Assembly: GCA_026874595.1 (NCBI GenBank)
Contig: CM049318.1
Span: 631,241 to 695,240, forward strand
Direction of reading: 5' to 3'
Source of the DNA: Sipunculus nudus
Lineage: Eukaryota; Annelida; Sipuncula; Golfingiida; Sipunculidae
DNA length: 64,000 nucleotides
Shown here: in pieces, positions 37,365 through 48,319 of the stretch
How positions within the stretch are numbered: the stretch's first letter is position 1
Layout: every line of letters starts with the position of its first letter
Made by a program: the position numbers and the translations under genes
The notes under the pieces: generated by a model
What the model saw: the letters and a program-made list of their open reading frames with translations, nothing else
Database searches by the model: none
What the model was told of the DNA's origin: nothing

Positions 37365-38281
37365 ATGGCAGATATCGCGTGTGTTGCCACACATGAAAAT
37401 GTGATGCATCATTTCTCGTCCGTGGGCGAAGTGAAACAGCTCTTACTTGTAAGAGAGGCTCACTCCGGCCATAATACTGGTAGGGGGTATGTTGAATTTA
37501 CAAAAGCGAGTTGTGCCACCATAGCTGTTGAGAAATTGACAGGTAGCCATATAGCATGCGGCAGTGGATGTAAACTTTCAGTAGAATTAGCGGAATCGGC
37601 TGATATGCCTGAAATTAACCAGCTTTTTGCTTTGGCTTACATAGAAAATCTCCAAAAATCGTCCACTTCCGTTCATACGGAAGGAAATCGGCTGATTCAA
37701 CAGTTAGTCAACAAACTGTCCTTTTTATCTGATGATCAGGTGAATCACATGATTAAAGAGTTAAAGCACAAACGAGGAGATGCTATTAGGGTTCCTACAG
37801 AAACTACCTGTTACGCCATGGTAACACCAAGGTTACCTACTTTCTAAGGGGCCCTGATAAAATGGGAAATTATGAACAATGGCGTTCTTGCCTCAGGAGT
37901 TTGATCAACGGGCATACATCCCCAGATTCACAAGTAATGGCCGCAATCGATCAGTCCGTCAGGGGAACAGCAGGGAGTGTTTTGTTGTCTATGCCTGAAT
38001 ATTCCAACCCTTCAGATGCCCTAGATAAATTTGATCGATATGTTGGCAATGTTTTACCTTTAGACTTACTAAAACAACAGTTTCATGCTAGTCGTCAGGA
38101 AAGCAAAGAGGACATAGTCTCCTGGAGTTGCAGACTCCATAATATGCTGGATCTTATTAACAAGAAACAACCCATGTCCAGGTTAGAATATAACCAACAA
38201 TTAAGGTCCAAATTTTGGAATGGTCTGTATTCAAACCGCTTTCCAGTGTCTCCATACCAAGGAAAAGAAAGCCTTTGGTAA
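37365..38281 (+). pseudogene. Gypsy gag: RRM-like domain plus capsid, frameshifted
   Basis: Frame 1 (37365-37847) reads as an RNA recognition motif: HHFSSVGEVKQLLLVREAHS, then the RNP1-like GRGYVEF, then AIAVEKL-type helix and a final strand CKLSVELA. A helical stretch follows. Frame 2 (37862-38281) is capsid-like, with NYEQWRSCLRSLI, SDALDKFDRYVG and FHASRQESKEDIVSW. A single frameshift separates the halves near 37845. The RRM plus capsid order recalls vertebrate PNMA proteins, which derive from Gypsy gag. The nucleocapsid knuckle is absent. Confidence 0.7.
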
Positions 38282-40083
38282 AATAAATTGTGTTTATTCA
38301 ACTTATCAGTTAATGTTCCGCCGCTCAGTACAACCACGGTCAATGGGATGTGTAGAGTGTCTACTCCAGGAAAAATTCTGGTTGTAACAGACCCTAATAT
38401 GTTGCACTCATTGCTGCTGGATTAGTATTACATTCATCACTACATGAGATTGATTTTTCCAGAGGTACTTAACATCGTATCCCAGTAACAATACAAAACT
38501 TGTCTGGTCATAATGTGTGTATTCCTAATAAATCTGTACTATGCAGTTTACAGGAAGCCTCCATTGTAGCACCAATCACAACACTGCCACCTAACCAGAC
38601 AGATTCCATACTTAATCTGGTTAGAATTGGACAAAACTTAACCGAATCAGAAACTAAACAATTACACCAACTATTAGAGAGGTGGAAACACGTTTTCTTA
38701 AAAAAATGACACCGATATAGGACGCACCGACATCGTAAGGCATAATATCGTTTTAACCAATTCAGAACCTTTTCGGGAACGGTATCGCCGGATACCACGT
38801 CAACTCTATCAAGAGGTGAAAGAGCATTTACGGGATATGTTGGATGCAAAAGTAATTAAAAAGGGTAAGTCTCCATTTTCATCGCCTGTCGTCTTATTTC
38901 GTAAGGGTGACGGTTCACTTAGATTCTGTGTAGATTACAGAACTCTTAACAGTAGGACCATCAGAGATGCACATGCTCTCCCTAGAATTGATGACACCCT
39001 TGATTCTTTTAATTGGTGCCAAGTACTTTACTTCACTTGATATAAAATCTGGGTATTGGCAAGTGGAAGTGGCCGATCAGGATAAACATAAAACGGCTTT
39101 TACTGTTGGCCATTTAGGCTTTTACGAATGGGAAACCATGCCATTCGGTTAAGTAAATGCCCCAGCCACGTTCCAACGCTAAATGCAAAAGGTCATGGGC
39201 GACTTGCATCTTAAAGAATGTCTACTCTATCTCGATGACGTCATAGTATTCTCAAAGACCTTTCCAGAACACCTTAAAAGACTCGATTCTGTTTTCAATC
39301 GCCTTGCCAACGCCGGCCTAAAATTAAAACCTACTAAGTGCTGTTTCCTTCAAGATAACATAAAGTATCTAGGTCATATTGTGTCTGAAGAGGGCGTAGC
39401 CACCGATCCCGAACTACGGCAGTGGCCAACACCAACTTGTGTACGAGACGTCCGCAGATTTCTGGGCTTCGCCGGTTTTTATCGCCGATTCGTCCCTGAT
39501 TTTGCTAGAATAGCTCGGGCCCTGCACAATCTTCTAAACGAGCCTGAAAAGAAACCAAACAAACGTAAAGGTATCTCAGTAAAGAAAGAACCATTTGAGT
39601 GGAAAGAACAACACCAACAAGCGTTTAACCAACTTATTCAACTACTTTGTTCCAGTCAGGTACTTGCTTTTGCTGATTTTTCAAAACCATTCATAGTTCA
39701 TACAAATGCTAGTTTTGATGGTATAGCAGGTATCCTATATCAAGAACAAGACGGTCAAAAGAGGCCTATTGCCTTTGCTAGTCGTAGTCTGAATCCTGCA
39801 GAAAGCCGGTACCCATTTCACAAATGAGAATTCTTTGCCTTAAAATGGTGTGTTACAGATAAATTTAAAGAATACCTCTACGGTTAAAAATTTACAGTTT
39901 TCACAGATAATAATCCCTTTATATACATTCTGTACAGCGCCCGACTAGATGCTACTGGTCAGCGCTGGGTAGCAGAATTGGCTAACTATGATTTTAATAT
40001 CCAATACCGTTTGGGAAAACATAACATTGACGCATGTTGACGATGCATTATCGAAGCCGCCCCGTGTTTTACAAGATCAAGAA
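38282..40083 (+). pseudogene. Gypsy pol, reverse transcriptase and RNase H, broken
   Basis: The linker before RT is at about 38500-38706 (NVCIPNKSVLCSLQ). RT begins near 38816 with FSSPVVLFRKGDGSLRFCVD and contains the catalytic YLDDVIVFS near 39220, then KCCFLQDNIKYLGHIV. RNase H follows near 39660 (FADFSKPFIVHTNASFDGI; the usual Asp of DAS is replaced by Asn). Stops or shifts occur near 38708, 39025-39040, 39150, 39181, 39827 and 39886. No aspartic protease or CCHC motif is visible between capsid and RT, where only ~220 bases remain, so nucleocapsid and protease appear deleted. Confidence 0.8.
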
Positions 40084-40187
40084 CGCGGCGAACAGAACCT
40101 CCCAAACGATGTAGTTAAAGCTATATGAAAAGTAGGTATGATTGCCCCTGACATTTTGCCAAGTTTGGGTCAAATCCTAATTCCTCT

Positions 40188-41290
40188 GTGCTAATGGCCT
40201 TAAACCACACTCCACTGTTTACACATAAATATGACATAGAATCTGAACAGTTCAGTGATCCAGTCCTTAAACCATTCATTCTCCATCTCCGAGACGATGT
40301 TGAACTCCGTCGGGAGAACTTGACTGCTGATCAGCTCCTTGTGTATAGGAAATTAAAAGCTCTGGTTCTGAAGGATAAAATTCTCTATCGTAAGCGGGTT
40401 TTCAAAGGTGAAGAACAATTTCAACTTGTAATACCCTCCAAACTCAGACCAGTCGCGATATCAGGAATACATGACAAAGTCGGCCACCTAGGACGTAATC
40501 GCAGTATCCAGCTGGCACAGGACAGGTTCTTTTGGCCCACTATGACTCGTGATATCCAGTCATATATAAAGACCTGTCCCTGATGTGTCAGACGGAAAGC
40601 TCAGCCTGCAGTAGCCTCCTTGGTAAGTATGACATCGTCCGAGCCTATGGGACTGCTTTGCATAGCCTTTTTAAGTTTAGAGCCTTCTAAAGGGGGCATA
40701 GAAAATATCTTGGTGGTGACAGACCACTACACCCGATATGCTCAAGCCGTCCCATGTAAAACTACCAAAGCCAAACCAACCGCCAAGATTCTATTTGACA
40801 CGTTCATTAATCATTATGGCTTCCCCTTAAAAAATCCATAGCGATCAAGGTCGCCAGTTTGAATCTGCCGTAATAAAAGAATTATGCCAACTTGCAGGGA
40901 TTAAGAAAAGCCACTCAACACCTTACCATCCTCAAGGAAACCCCGTTGAACGGTTTAACCGAACCTTGTTAAACATGTTAAGAACCCTTGAATCCGAACA
41001 AAAGAAAGATTGGAAATCATATGTAGGTCCTTTAACTCTTGCGTACAATTGCACGAGGAACGGGGCCACAGAGTACTCACCTTTTTTCTTGATGTTTGGG
41101 CGACAACCAAGACTCCCAGTCGATTTGATCCTTGGAGTGGATAACCAAACTCAAAGGAAGACGTATAAAACGTATGTTTCAGATCTCCAAAAAGAGTTAA
41201 AATTTGCATATGACACAGCTCAACGAGCTTCAGAAGCAAACAAACAACGTCACAAGAAACTCTATGATCGCCATTGTCGCGGAACTGTTT
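40188..41290 (+). pseudogene. Gypsy integrase, broken
   Basis: The zinc-binding N-region is near 40460-40580 (HDKVGHLGRNRS ... RFFWPTM ... IKTCP), followed by a TGA. The catalytic core has ILVVTDHYTRYAQAVP (first Asp), DQGRQFES near 40845 (second Asp) and HPQGNPVERFNRTLL near 40930 (the Glu). Stops or shifts at 40581, 40841 and 41290 separate the pieces. Confidence 0.8.
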
Positions 41291-41295
41291 AAGCC

Positions 41296-41991
41296 GTGGA
41301 CGATAAAGTGCTCGTCCGTAATCTTGGTCTCATTGGTCGAAATAAACTGGCAGATAAATGGGGTACAGAAGTGTATGTGGTGAGGGAACAACCCAAAGCA
41401 GATATTCCCGTATATGTGGTTTCTCCGTTGAACGATGTTCAACGCCGTAGAACTGTACACTGCAATTTACTATTACCTATAGACTATCTTCCTTTCACAT
41501 CTCCTCCCTCTCCAGGTACGAGGAAACGTGTAACATCTGCCTTTGATACCAGTGACTCCTCCGACAGTGACGTGACGGACGACTCATTTGATGACCAACC
41601 ACAGCTTGTTATTAGAGTTTCTTACAGAAACCAGCATAATCTAAGAAATTCCGATGTTCCTCAGCAGGTTACACCTCAACATGCTTCGCAAATGAATAAT
41701 GTACCTCCAGTTGATGACATTCAAGAATGTCTATTTCCCGATGAAGAGATATTAGGTGATAATTTAATACCTGACATTCAAGAATGTCTATCTCCCGATG
41801 AAGATATATTAAATGATAATATGATACCAATACCACTGAGCCCCGATGAAGAGGAATTCCCTGGAATTCCCATTAATATATCCGGAAATACCTCTGTTCA
41901 TTCCAAAACGTCATCCGACCAGAACGTTCCAGTTATTCCACTGGATCCGGTGATATCGGATGAGGAAACCAATGAATCGATGTCCACTTAA
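41296..41991 (+). pseudogene. Gypsy pol C-terminus with acidic repeat tail
   Basis: The first ~75 residues (KLADKWGTEVYVVRE, VYVVSPLN, RRTVHCNLLLPI) resemble the GPY/F-like integrase C-terminal module. The rest is acidic and Pro/Ser-rich, with an internal duplication of DIQECL-[FS]-PDEEI and a third partial LSPDEEE. It ends at a TAA at 41989. It joins the integrase through an in-frame TAA at 41290-41292. Confidence 0.65.
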
Positions 41992-42330
41992 AATGTTTCT
42001 GATCAGGGCTTAAATCAATCTGCACCACCTGTAAATAATGCACCTTTAGCCCGTCCGAGGCGACAACGGCAATAACCCGCCCAATTACGTTCGGGTGATT
42101 ACATTGTAGGATTTAAGAATAGGTAATACAATGTCCAACAAATGAATGGTCAGTCCTCAATAAGTACAACTTACTAAGATAAGCTTCCATAGAATTATAT
42201 ACCATGTTGGTCAAAACCATCGTGATATTCAAACCTACCATCATATATATCGAACTGGTATAAATGACTTTTTTAAGTTTTTAAACATCATGTCTGATAT
42301 ATTAAAATTGGCGGGACGCCAAACAGAAAC

Positions 42331-42340
42331 CGGGGGAGAG
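42331..42340 (+). promoter_or_regulatory. Polypurine tract of the Gypsy element
   Basis: CGGGGGAGAG lies immediately before the 3' LTR, the expected place for plus-strand priming. Confidence 0.7.
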
Positions 42341-43134
42341 TGTAACGGGTATTAGTTTGTTACAAAGCCGGGACAAAAGTGTTTCTTGCATCGCCAGGAC
42401 AAGACCGCAAGAACTGGTTGCTAAAATAAGGGGTTGTATTTACACAAGACCAAAATGCTCGGGTCGTCAACGACCCGCTTGATTGTTGCCAAGTCCGGCC
42501 TATGTTATTTAATTTTTTAAATAAGCTTCATTAACAAACAAACTAACACCTGACAGTGTGCAGAGTGGCGGACACCCCGGACCAGAAGTCCGTTCAGCCG
42601 TCACTCTGCCATAGGACTTTGTAGACACCAATCGTGTCACTATACTCTGGTCTGTTTTCATCAGGTGAGAAATTGTTTCATTCCTTTAGCTTCTTACAGT
42701 TGCCTTGTTAATTTCAGTCATTTATTTCCTTTTCTTCCTATATTTCATCCAGTAACTCGTAAAGTCATATTTTAGTGTTTTGTAAAATAGTACACAATGA
42801 CTTCATCCAGTAACTCGTAAAGTCATATTTTAGTGTTTTGTAAAATAGTACAAAATGCCTTCATTTGAAGGTTTAAGGTTTAAGCTGTTTTCTTTGTGTT
42901 TCTGTGTTTTAACTCTGTATCGCTTATATGTAATATATGTAATATGTAATATATAGACTCTGCCATAGGACTTTGTAGACACCACTTGTGTCACTATACT
43001 CTGGTCTGTTTTCATCAGGTCCATTAAAGGATTTACCGCCCTTGTCCTTGGTTGTTTCTGGGAGGTTCGAAGAGTGGTCGCGATGAATTCCCGCAGCATC
43101 GGTCTTAGCCCCGCATCGGAGCTGGACTGTTACA
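42341..43134 (+). mobile_element. 3' LTR of nested Gypsy element (794 bp)
   Basis: It begins TGTAACGGGTATT and ends GGACTGTTACA. It is the same length as the 5' LTR with scattered substitutions and small compensating indels, so the element is not very recent. The seven bases after it (AATGGTA) equal the seven after the 5' LTR, whereas no shared flanking target duplication is evident. Confidence 0.9.
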
Positions 43135-43136
43135 AA

Positions 43137-43995
43137 TGGTATATGATACCTTTATGTAGACTAGCTGGTGTTGTCACTCTTGAAACAAGCTTCGGGGATG
43201 CAGCCACCTTCTTCAGGTGTAAATGAAGCCTGGTAGTAGTTTCCTGGTGGGTGTTACTGGCTTACAGGATTTGTTCTCTATGGTCTTGTAATGCCTATTG
43301 TTCTTGTAGTCCATGTGTCGTTGGGATCAGAGGATTACTTCTTGGTGTCTGAGCAGAACTTCCTAATCTTGTACGGGTCAATCAGTGTACACTTTGCTTA
43401 TATTACAGAATGTGCAAGTGTTAACATTAAGAAAAGTAAAATTTGTACAAGCATTTTGAATCTAGTGGCCTAAATTTTATAATGAATGAGGAACCCATTG
43501 TCCCTGTTTAGTCCTTCATGAATGCAGTTGAATTTTTCAATGAATTTCAGCCCCCAAATTCTTTTAAAGTGGGTGTCTGTGAGGTGTCCCTTTAAGACAC
43601 ATATTTTCATGTCGGAGGCTGTGTGTCCATGCTTTGAAAAATGGTTTCCGATTAGTACATAGGTGTTCTTAGAGTTTATAGTTTGTGGCCATTTATGCGT
43701 TGTCTCAGGGTCTGGCCCGTCTCTCCTTTGTATGTTGTTGTAGGGCAGATCTTGCATTGTATGCAGTACACCAATCCCCTAGATTCGCAGTTAATCTGTC
43801 CCTGTACGTTGTGACTGTGGTTATTGATCTTTATGTTTTCTCCTGTGGTTATTAGTGCACATCTCTGATCCCAACGACACATGGACTACAAGAACAATAG
43901 GCTTCATTTACACCTGAAAAAGGAGGCTGCATCCCCGAAAGCTTGTGTCAAGAGTGACAACACCAGCTAGTCTACATAAAGGTATCCTATATCTA
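43137..43995 (-). mobile_element. Penelope-like element fragment with inverted arms
   Basis: A fold-back: 43862-43993 is the reverse complement of 43141-43231 plus 43293-43333, with a ~61-base extra segment in the left arm. Shared arm sequence includes CTTTATGTAGACTAGCTGGT and GGTGTAAATGAAGCC. Between the arms is a minus-strand GIY-YIG endonuclease. Complex terminal repeats, GIY-YIG and an end containing CACCTGAAAAAGGAGGCTGC are typical of Penelope-like elements. The reverse transcriptase part is missing. Confidence 0.65.
43470..43882 (-). pseudogene. GIY-YIG endonuclease domain, Penelope type, frameshifted
   Basis: The first piece (43882-43676) has GLVYCIQCKICPTTTYKGET then GQTLRQRINGH, matching the GIY-YIG core with a Cys pair (CIQC/C) and the conserved Arg of the RxRxxxH helix. 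The second (43757-43470) has IGNHFSKHGHTASDMKICVL and FIEKFNCIHEGLNRDNGF, the family's C-terminal part with the catalytic-type Glu. The two are in different frames, overlapping at ~43680-43750. Confidence 0.7.
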
Positions 43996-44509
43996 CTTCA
44001 CTTACTCATATATACAGACTAGCACGGCAATTGAAACATATGGTTGTTATTATTGTTATTATAATTGTTATAATTATTATTAAATGATTACATATGGTTA
44101 ACATATTGTTATATGCTTTATACAATGGAACTTTTATATATTAAATTTTATATAACTTTTTATGTTGTAGGTTCTGAACATTCCCACCACTATTTTGTAA
44201 TAGCATAATACAACAATAAGTAAATTGTATATCTCGTCCTTGCTAAGAAATATATTTTTGAGAACCTACGAGACCAGATGTTTCTTCAATGCAAACAGTT
44301 TACTTTAGTTAGTTAATGCTTTGATATATTTCAACTGTATATGGCCTGTTAATATGCCCAAATGTTTGCATTTCGCCTCAGTATTTTGATTAAGCATAAC
44401 ACAACATTGTATATCTTTTTATTTTGTACTTGGTTTTCATTAATAAATATATTTTTAACTTTCTGAGAATATATTTAATTCAATAACATCATAGTTTAGT
44501 TACAAAGAG
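43996..44509. other. AT-rich interior of the hAT-like element
   Basis: No coding signal. A/T-rich with TATA-type low complexity. Confidence 0.5.
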
Positions 44510-44895
44510 TACTCATTAAAGTTCTCATGAGTACATTTTGAGTACTCGGTACTCGTACTCGAATACTTTTGAAAAAAAGGGCAAAAGTACTCATACTTGT
44601 ACTCTAGTACTTTAAAAGTACTCAGTACTCGTACTCGAGTACTTTAAAAGTACTCTGACCCAACTCTGGAAACAACAGACATATGGAACTGACCATCATG
44701 CTTGCCGAAATCGAAGATTTCCGGCAAGCAATAAACAGCATATCGTATGAAGTCAGGGTCAAGCGGGGGAAGCATAACCGTCGGAATCGCAGGCACCTTC
44801 GCTCGAGTGCAGAGTCAGCTCAATGTCAGCTCCATGTAAAAGAACCAAGCTGTTTTAGTCATCACTTAACAGCTGTAACGGGAATGATTTTACAA

Positions 44896-45185
44896 CGGAC
44901 TTCTGTGGCTCAGGGGTAGAGCACAGGATGTAAAGCCGGAAGATCGTGAGTTCGAATCTCAGCCGAGGCGGTGAGATTTCTCACGGTGCCCCCCCCCCCC
45001 CCCCCCCCAGCGGGAGCCCTCTGCAGGGTAAATGGGAAGGCCATGCCCAATGGCAGTGTCTCACCCACAAACGAGTGCTCCTTTCGAGTGTTCTCCATGG
45101 TGTGCCCCAGGAATGGGGACCATTACTCACCGAGGGCCCGCAGGTGCAGTAGATATCGGCCCTGGTTAACACCAGGATTTAAAAT
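44896..45185 (+). mobile_element. tRNA-derived SINE, copy 2 (different family)
   Basis: The head reads TGTGGCTCAGGGGTAGAGCA (A box) and GAGTTCGAATCTC (B box) with tRNA-like spacing. The body contains a run of ~20 C residues near 44990-45008, then CCCTCTGCAGGGTAAATGGG and GGCCCTGGTTAACACCAGGA. It differs from the SINE at 32.8 kb. The non-tRNA body and lack of a closed acceptor stem argue against a functional tRNA. Confidence 0.7.
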
Positions 45186-46013
45186 GAGAGGAATCGTGTT
45201 ATATTGTCCTGTCACGTATTCCGAAACCGGAAAGAAATTCTGCAGATTTACATTTTTTTTTTTATTTAAGCTAGCATTAAAATTGTAGGCCTCCAACAAC
45301 AATAAAAATATTTTTTTTTAATATTTTACAACGGAATAATGTTGTGAATTTTTTTTACATATTAATACTAAAACGTTATGTAAAGGTTTTTTTTAGGACC
45401 ACCTGGAAACGATGAGACGCCGAGCAATTCAGTGGATAAATCATTAAAGTGATATCCTTTCAGTCTATGTAAAATTAAAACAAATGTTTTTTTAACACTG
45501 TGTATGTAAAAGTATATAGTGGTTTGCCCTATTTTCGCGAGGCTGAACTTTGTTCTTCACGATTGAAAATTATTTTTCCTTATTAGTATATAACGTATAT
45601 CTTATAATGTTCAAAATGTCATAAACCTGTTAATATCATCAAAATTTTGCCTTAACCTTGTACAAATAAAGATCATGTGTATGAGATGCCAATAAGGCTG
45701 AGTGCAGAAGAGGTTTGACGTGTGTAGCCGAAGCGTCTTATTCGCGACGGTTTCATTTTCTTTCGTAAATATCCCGACTTTGAAAAGCTCTCGAACAAAA
45801 CCGCGATCACAGTACATATTTGAAGCAATACGTCAGCAAAATTAACAGTTGGTCACTTCATATGAACACCGGTGCACCAATTGTTAATCTTGTACATAGT
45901 AAGTCAAACAAAGCAACGAAAAGAGACAATGTGGAATTAACGAAATCTTTCAAGATCCACAAAATCAACCTTTGTAAATAAAACGTCCTCTTGATATGAG
46001 GGAATCAGCATTT
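45186..46013. other. Intergenic, no gene seen
   Basis: AT-rich with T-runs. No recognisable product on either strand. Confidence 0.5.
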
Positions 46014-46109
46014 TGAAACGGAACCTAATATCAATAGATCACGTAGTCTTGACGAACATTCATTTGGTAAATGAGATAAAAAATCAGATTCTGTAATGAG
46101 CAGCAATGT

Positions 46110-46997
46110 CAAGTGTTTCAGGACTTTTCTCACCCAGAAAGTTTTAACATCTGCGTTAATGCAGCACTTAAATTCTTCAAGCAAAATCAACTGGCGCAAA
46201 TTGTCATAATCTTTCATAACATTTTTAGAACTACACCAGCGATCAAACAACTGATCTTTTGTCCCAGCAAATTCGACATAGGTCTGTTCTTTGCGCTTTT
46301 CCCAATTTCTGAATTTCTGGCGGTAAGCATCTGGAACTAATTCATAACCTTTTAGGATTAACCGTTTAACTTGGTCAAAGTCAGCAGCGGCTTCTACTGA
46401 AAGCTCTGTATAAATTTCTCTGGCCTTGCCAGTCAATACACTTTGTAAGAGCATAGTCCAATTTGCCTTAGGCCATTTTAAATTTTCAGCTACCTTCTCA
46501 AAGTGTTAGAAATATTTATCAACCTCTTTTTCTTGACCAGTCTAATGTGTTTAGTAACATCAAAACTGTGAGTTTGGGGCAACACTTAGACTATGTTCTA
46601 GTGTAAGTCTTTCTAGCTCCAGTAGTGTTAACTCAATTTCTTTTTCTTTTTCTAGTCCTTCTCTTTCTATATCTTTTTGTTTTTCTAATTCCCTCTCTTC
46701 TCTTTGCTTTTCTTTTTCTAATTCTGTTTTAATGCTAGCTCATGTTGCATTTCTAACTTTTTTAATTCCAACTGCATAGCAAAGCTGTCATTTTTTTATG
46801 TTTCCACTTCACTCTCTCCAATCAAACCTTTGCTAACTTGATCCTGCATGATTTTAGCAATGATATCAGGCTTTCTCAAGGCTTTTTTTACACTTAGCCC
46901 TAAGTGTTTTCCAAACGCAACAACTGATTTTTGTCAACTGTTCAAGTTGATCAGGGTCGGGATCTTCAACAAATGTCTCAGGTTTGAAATCTGCCAT
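46110..46997 (-). pseudogene. gag remnant of LTR family copy 3
   Basis: It starts at the ATG at 46997 (MADFKPETF). The N-part includes LGLSVKKALRKPDIIAKI, a SAP-like start common in invertebrate gag proteins, then a Glu/Lys/Leu-rich coiled coil. The capsid-like part (from about 46454 down) has LLQSVLTGKAREIYTELS, YELVPDAYRQKFRNW and FDRWCSS. There are stops and shifts, for example a TAA near 46796. The end runs into the LTR fragment. Confidence 0.65.
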
Positions 46998-47169
46998 GTT
47001 AAGATGTTAAAACAAAAACAAAAAACCTTTGCGATAAATCTTGTAAACAAACCTTGTAAACAATGTAATGTAAACAATGTAATGTAAACAATGTGTAATC
47101 TTGTAAACAATGTATTGTAAACAGTGTGTCTAGGTCAAGGCCTAATAAATTTTCAAAACTATAAAGCAT

Positions 47170-47188
47170 CCCGGACGAGCCCCAAATT
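47170..47188 (-). promoter_or_regulatory. Primer binding site, tRNA-Pro type
   Basis: On the minus strand, TTTGGGGCTCGTCCGGGAT follows the LTR by a few bases. It differs at one position from the complement of the tRNA-Pro 3' end (TGGGGGCTCGTCCGGGAT), the primer site also used by murine gammaretroviruses. Confidence 0.75.
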
Positions 47189-47191
47189 TTA

Positions 47192-48060
47192 TGTTACGGA
47201 ACCTAATATCAACAGATCACGCAGTCGTGACCAACATACATTTGGTATTGGAGATTAAAAAAAATCAGATTTTGTAACACTAGGCAGCGTGAAATGTTTG
47301 GGGGAATGAATAAAGAAGTCCTTGTTTTTTTGTTAACAAATAATTATTCTTCAAACAATCCTTACATTACAACACACTTAATCAATACAATTACACAGTA
47401 TAACAACAGTAAAACAGTAAATCAATACAAGTATATAAATAAAGTGTACAGTATCTGGAAACCAGTACTGTCACAGCGACAAAAAGTTCTTTAAAGCATG
47501 TAATCCAGATGAACAGTTCACATAAATCTTCTCAGAAAATAACAGTCCACTTCAATCACAAAATCAATTTTTTTTGTAATTCAAAAGTGAAGTTCTGATA
47601 GTGATCCAAAAGGCAACTGAAGACCAATTAAAATCCGTTACAAATTCGAAGAAAAGATATAACTGTCGCAGTTATAGGAAAAGGTCCACAAACTGACTTA
47701 CACTCTTCTGTGTACGCTGGAATATATCTCTCCTCCCTCTCGGCTCTAAAACAGCCCCTTATTTATAATTTTCCCCTCAAGCTGAGAACTTTCTATTTCC
47801 CGAACAATCTAAAGAACCCAATGATACACACGTTACAGGAAACATCTAGAACAATGAACGCTATGTTTCTTCATATCAGGGTTCACACGTGGGCCGGCCC
47901 GGCTCGGCCAGGCGAGAAAGCCCCAGACTAGCATGACCGCTGTGTTTACACGTCAGACCCAACGTGAGGTCCGGGCTATGCCGCCATAGCAATGGACAAT
48001 GCTAGCGCCGCACACACACATGTAAAACTGCTGCATACAATAAAAGAGACATCTGTAACA
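47192..48060 (-). mobile_element. 5' LTR of LTR family copy 3 (869 bp)
   Basis: On the minus strand it begins TGTTACAGATGTCTCTTTTA and ends GGTTCCGTAACA, the same ends as the solo LTRs at 15.4 and 28.6 kb. It is the longest of the three because of extra GC-rich sequence near 47890-47990. Confidence 0.8.
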
Positions 48061-48319
48061 TTTCCATACCTATCACTTCACTGCTGCAGTTCCTGCAGTA
48101 TACACATATCTGTAGTAGTACGCAGGTAGTGACTGAACCTCCGACGAAAAAGCCCAAGTGCATTAAAAGCTTGTTGCCATGGATATCCGATGGAACCAAT
48201 ACATCAGTACGGCTACAATGCAATATACATTTAAAAACGCAGAGTGGCTAACAGACCTACATTCCGGCCTGTGGAAGGTGATTATTATATGCGTCGCCTG
48301 TTTGCATTCTTTAATAATC
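48061..48319. other. Short region upstream of PAN-like copy B
   Basis: The plus-strand frame is open from 48179, but only the ATG at 48320 starts a signal peptide. No TATA-like element stands out. Confidence 0.4.

Larger units (their letters stand above)
34339..44668. mobile_element. hAT-like non-autonomous DNA transposon carrying nested retroelements
   Basis: The outer ends are inverted: CAGAGTTGGGTC at 34339 and GACCCAACTCTG ending at 44668. Both are followed inward by dense subterminal copies of GAGTACTCGTACTCGAGTAC-like sequence (34360-34510 and 44510-44655). CAGAG ends plus a probable 8 bp target duplication are characteristic of the hAT superfamily. No transposase is visible. Of 10.3 kb, 35787-43134 is a Gypsy copy and ~43137-43995 a Penelope-like fragment; the remaining ~2.1 kb is AT-rich with no gene. 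The order of insertion is that hAT is oldest. Confidence 0.7.
46014..48060 (-). mobile_element. Internally deleted LTR retroelement, minus strand (LTR family copy 3)
   Basis: Read on the minus strand: full 5' LTR 48060-47192, primer site 47190-47170, gag 46997 to ~46110, then only the last ~95 bases of a 3' LTR (46108-46014), which repeats 47195-47290 with substitutions. All of pol and most of the 3' LTR are gone. Deletion between gag and the LTR tail explains the structure. Confidence 0.75.

Noticed and set aside
44704-44740. Hairpin CTTGCCGAAATC/GATTTCCGGCAAG as a terminator or structured RNA
   Set aside because: One short imperfect stem with a bulge, no flanking gene, no repeated occurrence in the window.
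44896-44970. tRNA gene
   Set aside because: Tail body and C-run show a SINE. The cloverleaf does not close cleanly by eye.
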